From contig OX442319.1 of NCBI GenBank assembly GCA_949358305.1, forward strand, positions 12,648,001 through 12,712,000: a stretch of 64,000 bases of DNA, in the 5' to 3' direction. Of this stretch, positions 18,406-29,707 are shown one piece after another; positions within the stretch are counted from its first letter, which is position 1; each line of letters begins with the position of its first letter. Origin of the DNA: Strigamia acuminata (taxonomy: Eukaryota > Arthropoda > Chilopoda > Geophilomorpha > Linotaeniidae). Under the pieces are notes generated by a model that was not told the origin of the DNA, searched no databases, and saw nothing but the letters and a program-made list of their open reading frames with translations. Position numbers and translations under genes: made by a program.

Positions 18406-21400
18406 CGAAACATGTCAGTTATGATCTTGACTGCTTTTTCAAACTCAGCTGTTGACACTGGTTTGTCCTTTTTAGAGGATGGGCAGTCTTTTTGCCAATG
18501 CCCTAATTTTTTGCATAAATTGCATGGATCAGTGGCAGGCGATTTCTTTTTCGTTGCTGCTGGCGAGGCAGAACGAGAACGAGCGTCAGACCGGCGCTCT
18601 GGCGACACCGCAGGTGACTTTGAATTCCTTTCGGTATTCACCTTTGATGCGTCAAATGAAACATTTTTTGGTTTCATTTTTGGCTTCCATTTGCCTGCAA
18701 CGGGGTTATTTTTTGCTAACAACGCCGCTGCTTTGGCCAATAAAGCCAACGTCTCATCTCCCGCTTCCTCCTCCTCTTCAGCTTCTTCAGCTTCAGATGG
18801 CGGAGTTTCAGCTCCAGTTATATTGGCGTGTAACTTAGGGACTGAATGAGGATTTTTGACGTCCTTTTTGGAAGATTCTTTTTTCGAACTCTTCCCTTCC
18901 ACCTCGTCTAGAAAGTCTTCGTAACTAGGTGGCTGCAACAATTTCAAACCATTGAAGGTTTCATTGTTTTGCTCAGCGAGTCTTTTCTCTCGCTTTAAGT
19001 ACGCTGACCTTTCGCTATCTGTAAGGTAAGCTTTGTACTTTTCGTCAATGCGCAATTGATTGACCTCCATGAACTCGTTTAACTCGGAGAATTTCCCCGG
19101 GTCGGGAGCGTCCGACATCATCAGAATATTTTTACTATATTCTGTGAGGCCAGCTCTAAACTGATCATCTGCTGTTGCATCAGTAACAGCGTGTGGCATT
19201 CTGCCAAGCAGATTCTCTGCTCTTAGCATGTACGAATGTAAGCTTTCGCCTTTTCGTTGCTTAAGACATCTCCAGAGCGTTTTGATGTCTTCGCTCGATT
19301 CACCAAATTTAAACATGAATTGTTTAACGAAGTCATCCCACTTCGTGAAGTCTTTCCTGCGAAACCACTCCTTGACACCGCCAACTAGTATTCTTGGTAC
19401 TAGATGGGCCAATGCACCTTCACAGCTAAAACTGTGAACTTTGCCTAGTTCGAATATTTCCAGCAAGAGGTTTGACCCTGCTTGCCAATTTCCATTATAG
19501 GCATGTGGGATAACTCGATCCCATCTAATGAACTTTTCATCTGTTGTTTGATGAGTCCATTTATCAGAAGTAAATTCACTTATTTTTTGCAAAATAATTT
19601 TATCCCTTCTGCTTTTTCGCTGTTGTTGAGCATTTTGCCTCAACAACTGGTCAATCTCATCTTTCGTGTAGAAATCGGGTCTTTGAGTTCTACTACGTGT
19701 TCTGTGACGAGATCGCCCTCTCACACTGGGACGTGAGGAATCTGTATCTGACGCAGATTCATGATTCGGATTTGGCGGCGGATCAGGGTCCGGAGGATCG
19801 TCGCCATCTGGCGGACGACGGTCTCCATTTGGTGGTCCCCTTCCATTTCGATTGCCATTCGAATTGTGGTCACGTGAGTGGCCACCTCCATGTCCATCTG
19901 AACTATCTCCACCTGGTGGGTCACCACCTGGCGGATTTCCACGGTATCTCGGCCCATCACGGATGTCGTTATGACAATCTCGTTTTGGTGAGCCTTCTCG
20001 CGGATTATCGTGTGACCGTCCACGATCGTGTGGTTTCTCACGTTCTTTATTCTTTTTCTCTAGCATTCCGATTAATCGGTCGCTATTGCTAAAGAATCGA
20101 TCCGAATCTTGCGTAACTTTTGGGGAATGATATTCGGTCGGGTCTGGTTGTCGCTTTCGCTTTTTGCGACTGTGATGACTGTTACGGCTTCCACGACTAC
20201 TGCGTGAGTCATCACTGTCAGTCCAACTTGATTGTCGACTGACTTTTGGTTTAGCTGATGTTAAATCAATCAACTCAGGTGATTTGGAAGCACCTTTTTG
20301 CAAAACTGGGGCTGGCTTTGCAAAATTATCTTCGCCACAAACGTCTTGTACTTTTTGTACTACTACTGCAAAGTTCTCTTGTACCGTCAATAGATCTGCG
20401 CGAAGAATTTCGTTTTCACGAGCTTGCGCAGCTAAGTCGGCACGTAATAACTGCTCTGCAGTACTTTGACTTTTGGCGGCTAGACCAGCATCAATTACGG
20501 ACTGCTGTCGAGCGAGAAATACTTCGTTTTCTCGTTGTGCTAATCTCTTAGCTCTTGCTGCTTGCTCTGCAGCATGATTCTCGTAATTTCGAGAAGTGGA
20601 GGGAATTACTTCCCTCGCTCGAACTGGGGCGGTTAGTTCGGCAGTCATTAAATTTGTGTTGGCTTCTCGCAAATTTGCGTTGGCCAATCTCAAATTTTCA
20701 TTAGCAATTTCTAAATCTTTTTGGGCTTGATTTAGTTGCTCGAGCCTTTGTTGTTGCTCTTCGTCAGTAATTAGCCAGGAAGCTTTTTCCTGTTCTAATT
20801 GTAACAACTTAACATGGTCATTCGCACGTTGTTGTTTTAGTTCGGCATTTTGCTGATGCATTTCTGCATGCATTCGCTCGAACTCTGCTTGCAAGCTTGT
20901 TCTGACGATTTCAACGTCCTTTTGGCTTTGTTTGCGAACCATAGCTTTGTGGATTTGTTCCACAGTCATTTCGCTAGTGACTTTTACTCCCTCGAGCCTA
21001 GCTTGCTCACGGAGTGCGTCCATCATGGTAACACGCACGGGAGAATGAGAAACTTCCATATTGGAGTTCTCAGAATTTTGCTGTGCTGCACCTTGAACCG
21101 GTGATGAATTCAGCGAGTGCTCTGCACTTGATGATTGAATTCGTAAATTCAAATCATCGTTTTGCGACTTGGAACGGCCACTTCCAGTTGGATTGTTTAA
21201 GTCCAACTGGCCGCTGGGCGGGGATGGCTGTTGTCGCTCCAACGCTTGCGTGAATTCATTCACGATTAACTGTGCCGAGTTACAGTTAGCTGTTTGATCC
21301 ATAGTTTCAAACAGTTCTTGTGACTCAGTCACTTCTTGATCCACGGCTGGTAGATCGATCGCCACTCGTCTCTTCGCTGGTCTGCCTCTCGGTCTCTTTT

Positions 21401-21416
21401 CGCCTGGAGTCGCCAT
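18393..21416 (-). CDS. gag: Gag polyprotein of the LTR element
   Basis: 1007 residues from ATG at 21416, 94 bp after the primer site. It is long for Ty3/gypsy. The N-terminal third is Gln/Glu/Ala-rich and predicted coiled coil (about 150-350). An Arg/Ser/Pro/Gly-rich disordered segment (about 400-590, including SRHRTRSRTQ) follows, then a capsid-like domain (about 610-800, WDRVIP...KEWF...YMLRAENLLGR). A CX2CX4HX4C zinc knuckle (C965 to C978) lies near the C-terminus. It would form the virus-like particle and bind element RNA. The reading frame is intact. Confidence 0.9.
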   Translation of the reverse strand: MATPGEKRPRGRPAKRRVAIDLPAVDQEVTESQELFETMDQTANCNSAQLIVNEFTQALERQQPSPPSGQLDLNNPTGSGRSKSQNDDLNLRIQSSSAEHSLNSSPVQGAAQQNSENSNMEVSHSPVRVTMMDALREQARLEGVKVTSEMTVEQIHKAMVRKQSQKDVEIVRTSLQAEFERMHAEMHQQNAELKQQRANDHVKLLQLEQEKASWLITDEEQQQRLEQLNQAQKDLEIANENLRLANANLREANTNLMTAELTAPVRAREVIPSTSRNYENHAAEQAARAKRLAQRENEVFLARQQSVIDAGLAAKSQSTAEQLLRADLAAQARENEILRADLLTVQENFAVVVQKVQDVCGEDNFAKPAPVLQKGASKSPELIDLTSAKPKVSRQSSWTDSDDSRSSRGSRNSHHSRKKRKRQPDPTEYHSPKVTQDSDRFFSNSDRLIGMLEKKNKEREKPHDRGRSHDNPREGSPKRDCHNDIRDGPRYRGNPPGGDPPGGDSSDGHGGGHSRDHNSNGNRNGRGPPNGDRRPPDGDDPPDPDPPPNPNHESASDTDSSRPSVRGRSRHRTRSRTQRPDFYTKDEIDQLLRQNAQQQRKSRRDKIILQKISEFTSDKWTHQTTDEKFIRWDRVIPHAYNGNWQAGSNLLLEIFELGKVHSFSCEGALAHLVPRILVGGVKEWFRRKDFTKWDDFVKQFMFKFGESSEDIKTLWRCLKQRKGESLHSYMLRAENLLGRMPHAVTDATADDQFRAGLTEYSKNILMMSDAPDPGKFSELNEFMEVNQLRIDEKYKAYLTDSERSAYLKREKRLAEQNNETFNGLKLLQPPSYEDFLDEVEGKSSKKESSKKDVKNPHSVPKLHANITGAETPPSEAEEAEEEEEAGDETLALLAKAAALLAKNNPVAGKWKPKMKPKNVSFDASKVNTERNSKSPAVSPERRSDARSRSASPAATKKKSPATDPCNLCKKLGHWQKDCPSSKKDKPVSTAEFEKAVKIITDMFRKNL

Positions 21417-21510
21417 TTTTCAAATGAAGAAAAAGAAAGGATAGAGAAGAAAGATAAGCAAGATAAAAATGGCGGGTAAATTTTAAACTATCAAAATTTA
21501 TACAATGACT

Positions 21511-21528
21511 ATCCCGGACGGGCCCCCA
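21511..21528 (-). other. Primer-binding site, tRNA-Pro
   Basis: Minus strand TGGGGGCCCGTCCGGGAT, separated from the LTR end (CA at 21531) by CG. It is complementary to the 18 3'-terminal nucleotides of tRNA-Pro, stopping one base before A58. Confidence 0.9.
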
Positions 21529-21530
21529 CG

Positions 21531-22492
21531 TGCTGCGATCCGGGTTTTTATCCACTTAATTTCTAATAAATTAAGCAGAAACCGCAGGTGAATGCTTTAC
21601 AAGACTTATATCGCGGCCGAAACTTGTCTAGGGTTAAGTTTACGGAAATAGGAATAAAAAGACAGTTTATTATGGTAATAAAAATCACACAAATGTTTTA
21701 TTCGATAAATTACAATATATACTAATTATGATTATGAATATCACAGAATAAAATGAGCGGGAAACAATGAAACAAAGGAAGGGCTTGCAACGACTGTTGC
21801 AAGCTACAAAGCGTCAGAAATGGCGCTTAAACAACTTGAAGTTGTTAGGCGAAGGCAAATTGTCTTCGTTCTACGAACTCACGAACGATGGTCGAAGACG
21901 ATGGTTCTCGTGGGCTCCTTCTACGGCTCGTGCGACGGCTCGGCGGCGGTGGTTGACGGCTGTAGGCGTCCGACTCTCGTACGATGGCGGTGGCTGGCGT
22001 TCGCGCGGCAGCGACGGCGATGGTTCACGATCGTCGGGAAACTTCTTCTTCTCGATTGCTGGAATTAGCTACGGCTAATTCAAGCAGAATTGCTGGCTTT
22101 GTGCTTTGGGTGGCACAAAGATAGCAGGTGAAACTGAGTTACAACGGTCCTCTATCAATACGTATTGTCGGAGCAGATATCGCAGTGATGTTGAGGTTGT
22201 TGTTGTATTTTTCAGAGTCCCGATTTGAGCCAAGACGCGAGCCCAGCACGCTTCAATATTGCGCAGAAAACCTGCGCACTTAGCTCAAATGGGTGCAACT
22301 AGTGGTTATTACACCATATTGCACCATAACGGCTAATAACCGTTTTCACCCCGGACAACCTGGGGTGATATGTGCCTAGAGAGGATTTCTCCCCTCGGTC
22401 ACATGATCTGACTTGGCGTGTGCCACAGTCAAATTAATTAGAAGATAATTAATTTAATCTTCTAAGTTGGTGAATATTTTGAGATCACCACA
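21531..22492 (-). repeat. 5' LTR (962 bp)
   Basis: Same length and ends as 8009-8970. On the minus strand it starts TGTGGTGATCTC at 22492 and ends CGCAGCA at 21531. It should carry the element promoter; no obvious TATA box was found. Confidence 0.93.
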
Positions 22493-22496
22493 TGCC
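22493..22496. repeat. Target-site duplication TGCC, right
   Basis: Pairs with 8005-8008; the sequence then continues TTTAAATAAA as in the empty site. Confidence 0.95.
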
Positions 22497-22695
22497 TTTA
22501 AATAAAATAAAAAAAGAAAATAAATTCATTTTATTTGCTGGTTTCAAAGTACAAAAACCGATTTTTTTTCTCGGTATCGTTATCGATAAACCTAGATTTT
22601 TTTTCTATTACTGTATTTATTTTAAAGACGTCTTATACTTTTAATTTGTAAAATGTTTTTAATGAGTTGATTTTATCTTTTATTTCCCAGCTACA

Positions 22696-24626
22696 ATGGC
22701 ACTTCTGAAAATATTATTTTATTCACAACTATTGTTAGCAATCATTTCAGGAGTTTGGTGGAAGTATGGCCACAAATTGTGTTCTGAATCCGAACTGCCA
22801 GCGTTGAAAAATAACTGGTGGGCCAAAGAACCAAAAGACAAGTTTCTTGCAGATAACAAAATTCGTCCTTTTAAAATTGCAGTATCAGATGAGGTAAATA
22901 AAAATAACAATAACAATACATAACAATAGAATGACAACAATATATCATTTCTGTTGATTCTGAAGGTGTTGGTTGATTTGAAGTCAAGATTGCAAAACAC
23001 CAGATTAAGTGAACCATTGGAAGATGCAACCTTTGAATATGGATTTAACTTAAACTATCTAAAGGAGATTGTCGAGTATTGGAAAACAAAATACAACTGG
23101 CGAGAACATGAAAAAATATTAAATCAATTTGATGGTTACAAAACACAAATAGATGGAATCGATGTCCACTTCCTGCACGTAAAACCCAAAAACATTCCCG
23201 CAAACAAAAAGGCAAGTAAAATGAAAACTCCAGATATAAGTGGCGGACGGACACCACGTGGTCAGGGAAAAACCGCAAGATAAGAAAAAGACTTCTAGAC
23301 GCTCCAAGATTTAGGTTAAATGACCTTTATTCTATTTGTCTCGGGGCCAGTGTCTCTAAAGTGCATTATTGGTGTCTTGATCTTAGACCACAGTGAATTT
23401 AATTTTCATTGCTTCTTTATTTTATGCCATTTATCATTTATGACAGGTCTTGCCATTATTACTCATTCACGGCTGGCCAGGATCTGTGTATGAATTCTAC
23501 AAAATCTTGCCTATCTTAACATCTCCTAGAGAAAACAGTAGTTTTGTATTTGCAGTGATTTGTCCACACATTCCTGGATATGGATTCTCTGAAGCACCAC
23601 ACAGAGCAGGCATGTTTGCATATGGACCGGAGTAATATTGTAAGGCTTACTTTTTGTTTGTGTAGGTTTTGGACCTTTAGAAGCAGCTCAGACATTTGAC
23701 ACACTCATGAGCAGACTTGGGTTCCACAAGTACTACGTGCAAGGAGGAGACTGGGGCAGTTTCATAGCAACTCACATGGCATTGTATTTTCCAAAGCGGT
23801 TTGTGTTTAAATAGCCTTTTTGGAATTTACAGGTTAAAAAAAACTGTACAAGTTTCTTGCAGAGTCAATGGATTGCACATCAACATGGCGCCGATTGCTA
23901 CAACAGGTCAATTTGTTAAACTTCTTATTGGATCTTTATGGCCATCACTTTTAGTCGAGGATAAAGACTACAATCTAGTCTATCCTATGACCAATAAAAC
24001 TATGTTTCAATTGGCGGAAAGTGGTTATCTTCACATCCAGGCAACTAAGCCTGATACTGTTGGTTTGTAGAATCATTTAGAGAGTCAATTCTTGTAAAAC
24101 ATTTATTTTTTTTCCAGGAGTTGGTCTCAATGATTCTCCAGTAGGATTAGCAGCGTACATATTGGAAAAGTTTAGTACTTGGGTAAATCCATCTTATAGG
24201 ACACTGGCAGATGGAGGATTGACCAAGAAGTTCAGTTTAGATGAATTATTGACTAATGTCATGGTGTATTGGACAACTGGTAGTATTACGTCTTCTGTTC
24301 GTTTTTACAAAGAGTTCTTCCAGCAGTATCACCTGAAGATCATTCCAGAGTAACTTATTTATTTGTTTGATTTCATATTTTACTCTGATTTTGGAAATTT
24401 GTATTTATTTTTTTCCAGACACTTTGTCAATGTTCCATCTGCAATTGCAGTTTTTCCTTACGAGATATCCTGTGTACCAAAGTCGTTGACTCATCACCAG
24501 TTTAATAATTTAATGCAGTACACGAACATGCCTCGCGGTGGGCATTTTGCTGCATTTGAAGAGCCAAATTTGCTGGCTGATGATGTTTACTCTTTTGTGC
24601 AAAAAGTTGAAGCTGCCAAAAATTAA
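22696..24626 (+). CDS. Juvenile hormone epoxide hydrolase, gene 2 (chimeric)
   Basis: Seven exons (22696-22893, 22966-23211, 23447-23609, 23666-23798, 23863-24062, 24118-24349, 24419-24626) give an intact 459-residue JHEH. It has HGWPGS, GGDWGS (Asp231) and GGHFAAFEEP and the same two GC-AG introns. Exons 1-2 are identical to gene 3 (for example FYSQLLLAIISGVWWKYGH), whereas exon 3 after the HGWPGS motif through exon 7 is identical to gene 1 (for example TSPRENSSFVFAV). It is a product of unequal crossing-over. Its coding start follows a splice acceptor (TTTCCCAG), so the 5'UTR is probably split by the 14.5-kb element upstream. Membrane-bound hormone catabolism is expected from the family. 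Confidence 0.9.
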
Positions 24627-24818
24627 AATCTGAAATAAATAACTGGAATAAATACCTTCAATCATAAGAAATGTGTCAGAATAAAGGCCAGGATGACTTT
24701 GAGTCATTTCTTTATCGGATGTAAACTTCCACTGCTGTTCTCCTCTAACCACTCCCAACTGGGGTAAATTCAAACAACATTCGGCGACAAAGGTTTGTCA
24801 AGGACTAATTGTCTAAGT

Positions 24819-25344
24819 TGTTGTGACGGTCTGGAGACAAGATACTTTGGGGTGAGATGCATGTCACAAAAATAAAGATTATGGACTTGAGATTGTCGGA
24901 TTTGTGGCGTTTAATCGAAGGAATGAAATGAACAATGAAATGAAATGAAATGAACAAAAGAAAATGCGCACAATGGCTTGTTACGCACGAAAATGGCGAG
25001 AACGTCGTTTGCTTCCAAAAACACACTCATTCGGCTGACGATTGCTGACTCCGGAGACTCTCACGGTGGTCCTCGATGGCGGTGGCGAGTGAGAGCACTG
25101 CTCGTTAGCAGAGATCACTGAATGACAGTAGAAATGCATGTATCAATTGTGGTTGATACACGAAAGTGCTGGCTTTGTGGATGAAGCAAAGATAGCAGGA
25201 AATGTCCCAAATTACAAGAAACGTAACACGGTCAGTACTCGTAGTTTTGGCAGAGCAATGACAAATGTTGACGAATGTTGTATGTTTGGTTGCGAATTCA
25301 AGAGTGTGCCAAAACTATATAAAAATTAACTTGAGATCACCACA
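24819..25344 (-). mobile_element. Second copy of the old solo LTR
   Basis: Duplicated with the tandem unit; equivalent to 6572-7097 at offset 18247. Confidence 0.55.
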
Positions 25345-25936
25345 ATCTATGGCCCATGCGGCTACTCATGGAGGCTGTGGTGCATCCAACATTACCCGAT
25401 TGAAAATCGCAGTGGTAATGTGATGATCTGGTACTCTCTGTGGGTTCGTGTTGGTTAATGAAAACCAATTCAAAATAATTTGAAGTTTCTTGGGCACATA
25501 ATGTTTTCAGAACTGTACAATCATAATGTTTTGATTAAAAAGGTAACTATACACTTGATGCACACGCATCATAATACAGTATAACATGACTAAAAATAAA
25601 CGCTCTTCAAATGACAGAATCCAACACTTAAGATAAAATGACAAACTAATATTATATAAAATATTATAAATGATAAAATGCAAATCTCAGTGAATAGGGA
25701 ATAGGGTGGAGCAGTGCAGAGCATGACCACCTTCTCTGGTTACCAGAACACAAGTCTTGCGACTCGGCTCCACACACCACTCGGCGCCCTCCTTCCGCAG
25801 CTCCAACTGGTGACAGGCAGCTGGAAATGGCCGCGTGCTATTTGGCCAATAACAACTGGCAAGGCTGGATTGGATTAACCAATAAACAAAGTAATTACGA
25901 GATTTCATATATGGATTCTCTGAATTGCCACACAAT

Positions 25937-26178
25937 ATATGACCTTGAATGCAGAAAAACAGACATCATATATCTGCAGACAGATGGAAAGCACATGGTT
26001 GATAAGGTCTGTTTGTTACTTCTCTTTATAAAACTCCTTCCCGCTCCGTTTGACCTTGTAAATATTTAAGAAACATTTGTGGTGAGCAAACAGAGTCAGT
26101 CGTGGGTCTGTTTACACCCTAAAACAACAAGTTTTTCGACATTAAAATCCGGAAGAGGAGACAACACATTAAGTAGGT
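25937..26178 (+). promoter_or_regulatory. Candidate 5' non-coding exon region of JHEH gene 3
   Basis: Equivalent to 7690-7931, with one visible substitution (A at 25955). The distance to the coding start at 26455 is about 280 bp here, against about 14.8 kb for gene 2. Confidence 0.4.
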
Positions 26179-26454
26179 TTTATTCTTTTATTTTGCTGTA
26201 CTTACAAACTTGGGGAAATAGTTTAAGAAATTCAGACATGCAATCATGCATTGCCTTTAAATAAAATAAAAAAAGAAAATAAATTCATTTTATTTGCTGG
26301 TTTCAAAGTACAAAAACCGATTTTTTTTCTCGGTATCGTTATCGATAAACCTAGATTTTTTTTCTATTACTGTATTTATTTTAAAGACGTCTTATACTTT
26401 TAATTTGTAAAATGTTTTTAATGAGTTGATTTTATCTTTTATTTCCCAGCTACA

Positions 26455-28385
26455 ATGGCACTTCTGAAAATATTATTTTATTCACAACTATTGTTAGCAA
26501 TCATTTCAGGAGTTTGGTGGAAGTATGGCCACAAATTGTGTTCTGAATCCGAACTGCCAGCGTTGAAAAATAACTGGTGGGCCAAAGAACCAAAAGACAA
26601 GTTTCTTGCAGATAACAAAATTCGTCCTTTTAAAATTGCAGTATCAGATGAGGTAAATAAAAATAACAATAACAATACATAACAATAGAATGACAACAAT
26701 ATATCATTTCTGTTGATTCTGAAGGTGTTGGTTGATTTGAAGTCAAGATTGCAAAACACCAGATTAAGTGAACCATTGGAAGATGCAACCTTTGAATATG
26801 GATTTAACTTAAACTATCTAAAGGAGATTGTCGAGTATTGGAAAACAAAATACAACTGGCGAGAACATGAAAAAATATTAAATCAATTTGATGGTTACAA
26901 AACACAAATAGATGGAATCGATGTCCACTTCCTGCACGTAAAACCCAAAAACATTCCCGCAAACAAAAAGGCAAGTAAAATGAAAACTCCAGATATAAGT
27001 GGCGGACGGACACCACGTGGTCAGGGAAAAACCGCAAGATAAGAAAAAGACTTCTAGACGCTCCAAGATTTAGGTTAAATGACCTTTATTCTATTTGTCT
27101 CGGGGCCAGTGTCTCTAAAGTGCATTATTGGTGTCTTGATCTTAGACCACAGTGAATTTAATTTTCATTGCTTCTTTATTTTATGCCATTTATCATTTAT
27201 GACAGGTCTTGCCATTATTACTCATTCACGGCTGGCCAGGATCTGTGTATGAGTTCTACAAAATCTTGCCTATCTTAACAACTCCCAGAGAAAACAGCAG
27301 TTTTGTATTTGAAGTGATTTGTCCAAGCATTCCTGGATATGGATTCTCTGAAGCTCCACACAGAGCAGGCATGTTTGCATATGGACCGGAGTAATATTGT
27401 AAGGCTTACTTTATGTTGGTATAGGTTTTGGACCTTTAGAAGCAGCTCAGACATTTGACACACTCATGAGCAGACTTGGGTTCCACAAGTACTACGTGCA
27501 AGGAGGAGACTGGGGCAGTTTGATAGCAACCCACATGGCATTGTATTTTCCGAAGCGGTTTGTGTTTCAATATATTTTATTTGTATCTACAGATTAAAAA
27601 ATTGTACAAGTTTCTTGTAGAGTCGAAGGAATGCATATCAACATGGCGTCAATTTCTACAACAGGTCAATTTGTTAAACTCCTAATTGGATCTTTATGGC
27701 CATCACTTATAGTCGACGATAAAGACTACAATAAAGTCTATCCTATTAATAATATTACTATGTTTCTATTGGCGGAAAGTGGTTATTTTCACATCCAGGG
27801 AACTAAGCCTGATACTATTGGTTTGTAGAATCATTGAGAGAGTCAATTCTTTTAAAACATTTATTTTTCTTTCCAGGAGTTGGTCTTAATGATTCTCCAG
27901 TAGGATTAGCAGCATACATATTGGAAAAGTTTAGTACTCATGTAAATCCATCTTATAGGACACTGGCAGATGGAGGATTGACAAAGAAGTTCAGTTTAGA
28001 TGAACTATTGACTAATGTCATGGTGTATTGGACAACTGGAAGTATTAAGTCTTCTGTTCGGTTCTACAAAGAGTTCATCCAGCAGTATCATCTCAAGATT
28101 GTTCAAGGGTGATAGATGTGTTTGTTTGATTCTATATTTTATTCTGATTTTGGAAATTTGTATTTATTTTTTTGCAGACATTTTGTCAATGTTCCATCTG
28201 CAATTGCAGTTTTTCCGTACGAGATTTCTTGCCTACCAGGGTCATTGGCTCATCACCAGTTTAGTAATTTAATGCAGTACACAAACATGCCTCGTGGTGG
28301 CCATTTTGCTGCATTCGAGGAGCCAAATTTGTTGGCTGACGATGTTTACTTTTTTGTGCAAAAAGTTGAAGCTGCAAAAAATTAA
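26455..28385 (+). CDS. Juvenile hormone epoxide hydrolase, gene 3
   Basis: Seven exons (26455-26652, 26725-26970, 27206-27368, 27425-27557, 27621-27820, 27877-28108, 28178-28385) code for 459 residues with all catalytic motifs (HGWPGS, GGDWGS, GGHFAAFEEP). The GC donors after exons 2 and 3 are conserved. Its 3' half has diverged from genes 1 and 2 by scattered substitutions (for example TTPRENSSFVFEV, KIVQG and LPGSLAHHQF), so it is the original downstream paralogue. AATAAA follows the stop within 15 nt. Confidence 0.9.
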
Positions 28386-29011
28386 AGTCCGAAATAAATG
28401 GCTGGAATAAATACTTCGCCAAGAAGGACTTCATTTCACAATAGTGGAAAAAGTGTATGTAATAAGTTTTTTTTAGTGGAAAAGCCAGTTCGGTTAAAAT
28501 AAATCATTTTAGTGGGAAAATTAGTTAATTTGGGTTTAGTTAAAATAGTGGGACAAAAAAATTAATTTAGTGTGAAAGTCAGTAAGTGGGAGATTTAGTT
28601 TTTATTTAGTGGAAATCCAAGGAAAATTAGTGGGGTTTTAATTTATCCCAATAAAATAATATCGCTGAATTTCCCATTATATTCTGCATCAATACAATTG
28701 AAAACGGCAACCTTTTGAGACGGAAGAGCCAAAAGTTACAATTTAGGATTAAGATTAGGATTAGGTACCGGGTGGCCCACATAAAAGAGGCCCGACAATG
28801 CGACACATTCCACCCGCACCGGGAAGCCATGGATAAACCATCAAAAGTCGATCTCTTTACTCCGAGAACATCCTTGGTGTCAAATTAAACAAAATGGATA
28901 CTACAGGTCACATGCAGATTATGTTTGTAAGGATAAAAGTGTTCAAACCTCGCAAGTATAAAGTGAGTAGAAATAAGTCATAATCTTTTTATTTATTTCG
29001 GCTTACAAAAC
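28386..29011. other. Junction between the JHEH and lectin clusters
   Basis: 28440-28640 is built of degenerate TTTAGTGGRAAA-like motifs, an imperfect local repeat. From about 28826 (AAGCCATGGATAAACC) the sequence is the 3' flank shared by most lectin units. No gene is seen. Confidence 0.4.
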
Positions 29012-29695
29012 TCATCCCGTGTGTTCACATAGATATCGCATCGGTTTCATTGCACCATACCAATCTACTTCCTTTGTGTCACAATTAAGGTCGTCCCAAC
29101 AAACTGCTCCATTCGTTTTAAGAATGTGAATGCAGTCTTCATTGGCATTTTCATGATTGCTTGGTTCGCCTTCACACCAATTTGTAAAATCTAAAGCGTT
29201 ACCAGTGGCGGACCAAACAAAATTTCTATTTTTTTCCGTATCAGTACCACCGGTCCAATAATTTTCAGGCGCTGAAAATAGTTCCAAAAACATATTTTTT
29301 TATTATTACTTACTAGCACAGAATTTATATAGAAATCTGCACAAGAATATTTAAAAAAAAAATAAGTTAACTAAGGAGTATAAATTTTTGTTAGCATATT
29401 TTGTGCAGAATTCTACACAATTTTCCGGCTCTGTCTCCTTACGATCGTCGCTTTGTTGGTTAATATGATCATTGATAGCATTTGATTTGTCCTGTGAGTC
29501 GATGCTTACAAGCTTCGAATTTCGACTATTACAATAATCAGTTCCCTCCTGAAAAGTACCACTGTCTGTAGAAAAATGATAACAACCACCGCCAAGCTCA
29601 ATGAAATCAGTTTCGCAGTCGGCAGAGCTCGAAGCAATCAAACAGCAAGTGATAACTACTGAAATGTTCAATTGAAAAAAATCAAAGATTGACAT
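29012..29695 (-). CDS. C-type lectin 1
   Basis: Exons 29695-29443 and 29271-29012 join in phase 1 (C|GTAAGG...TTTTCAG|CG) to 170 residues: signal peptide, then one C-type lectin-like domain. Visible are YHF and LVSI in the N-terminal half, then WTGGTD, NWCEGEPS, CWDDLNC and YLCEH. It is likely a secreted carbohydrate-binding protein, possibly immune. EPS stands where mannose-binding lectins have EPN. The usual upstream block is deleted: right after the ATG the DNA passes directly into a truncated hAT-like MITE, so promoter function is doubtful. An AATAAA follows the stop. Confidence 0.8.
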
Positions 29696-29707
29696 AACAC
29701 TACAACA

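Larger units (their letters stand above)
8009..22492 (-). mobile_element. Ty3/gypsy-type LTR retrotransposon with extra ORF and nested insertion
   Basis: Complete element read on the minus strand: 5' LTR (22492-21531), tRNA-Pro primer site, gag, frameshift site, protease, RT/RNase H/integrase, a spliced ORF3, polypurine tract, and 3' LTR (8970-8009). The gag-pro-RT-RH-IN order and the YLDD, HHCC and DDE signatures place it in Ty3/gypsy. LTRs are equal in length and I saw no differences between them, so insertion is recent. Pol is interrupted by a 2120-bp inverted fragment plus a 19-bp duplication; without these the element would be 12,345 bp. Autonomous pol activity is therefore broken. Confidence 0.95.
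5220..23467. repeat. Tandem duplication copy A (interrupted by the LTR element)
   Basis: First copy of a 3759-bp unit holding JHEH exons 3-7, spacer, and the next gene's 5' exons. Offset 5220 to 23467 is 18247; subtracting the 14,484-bp element and its 4-bp TSD leaves exactly 3759, the same as the 23467 to 27226 offset. The only difference I noticed between copies in the spacer is G at 7708 versus A at 25955, so the duplication is very young. Confidence 0.9.
23468..27226. repeat. Tandem duplication copy B (3759 bp)
   Basis: Second copy of the unit, without the LTR element. The left boundary lies in the 26-bp interval 23468-23493, where genes 1 and 3 are identical. Confidence 0.92.
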
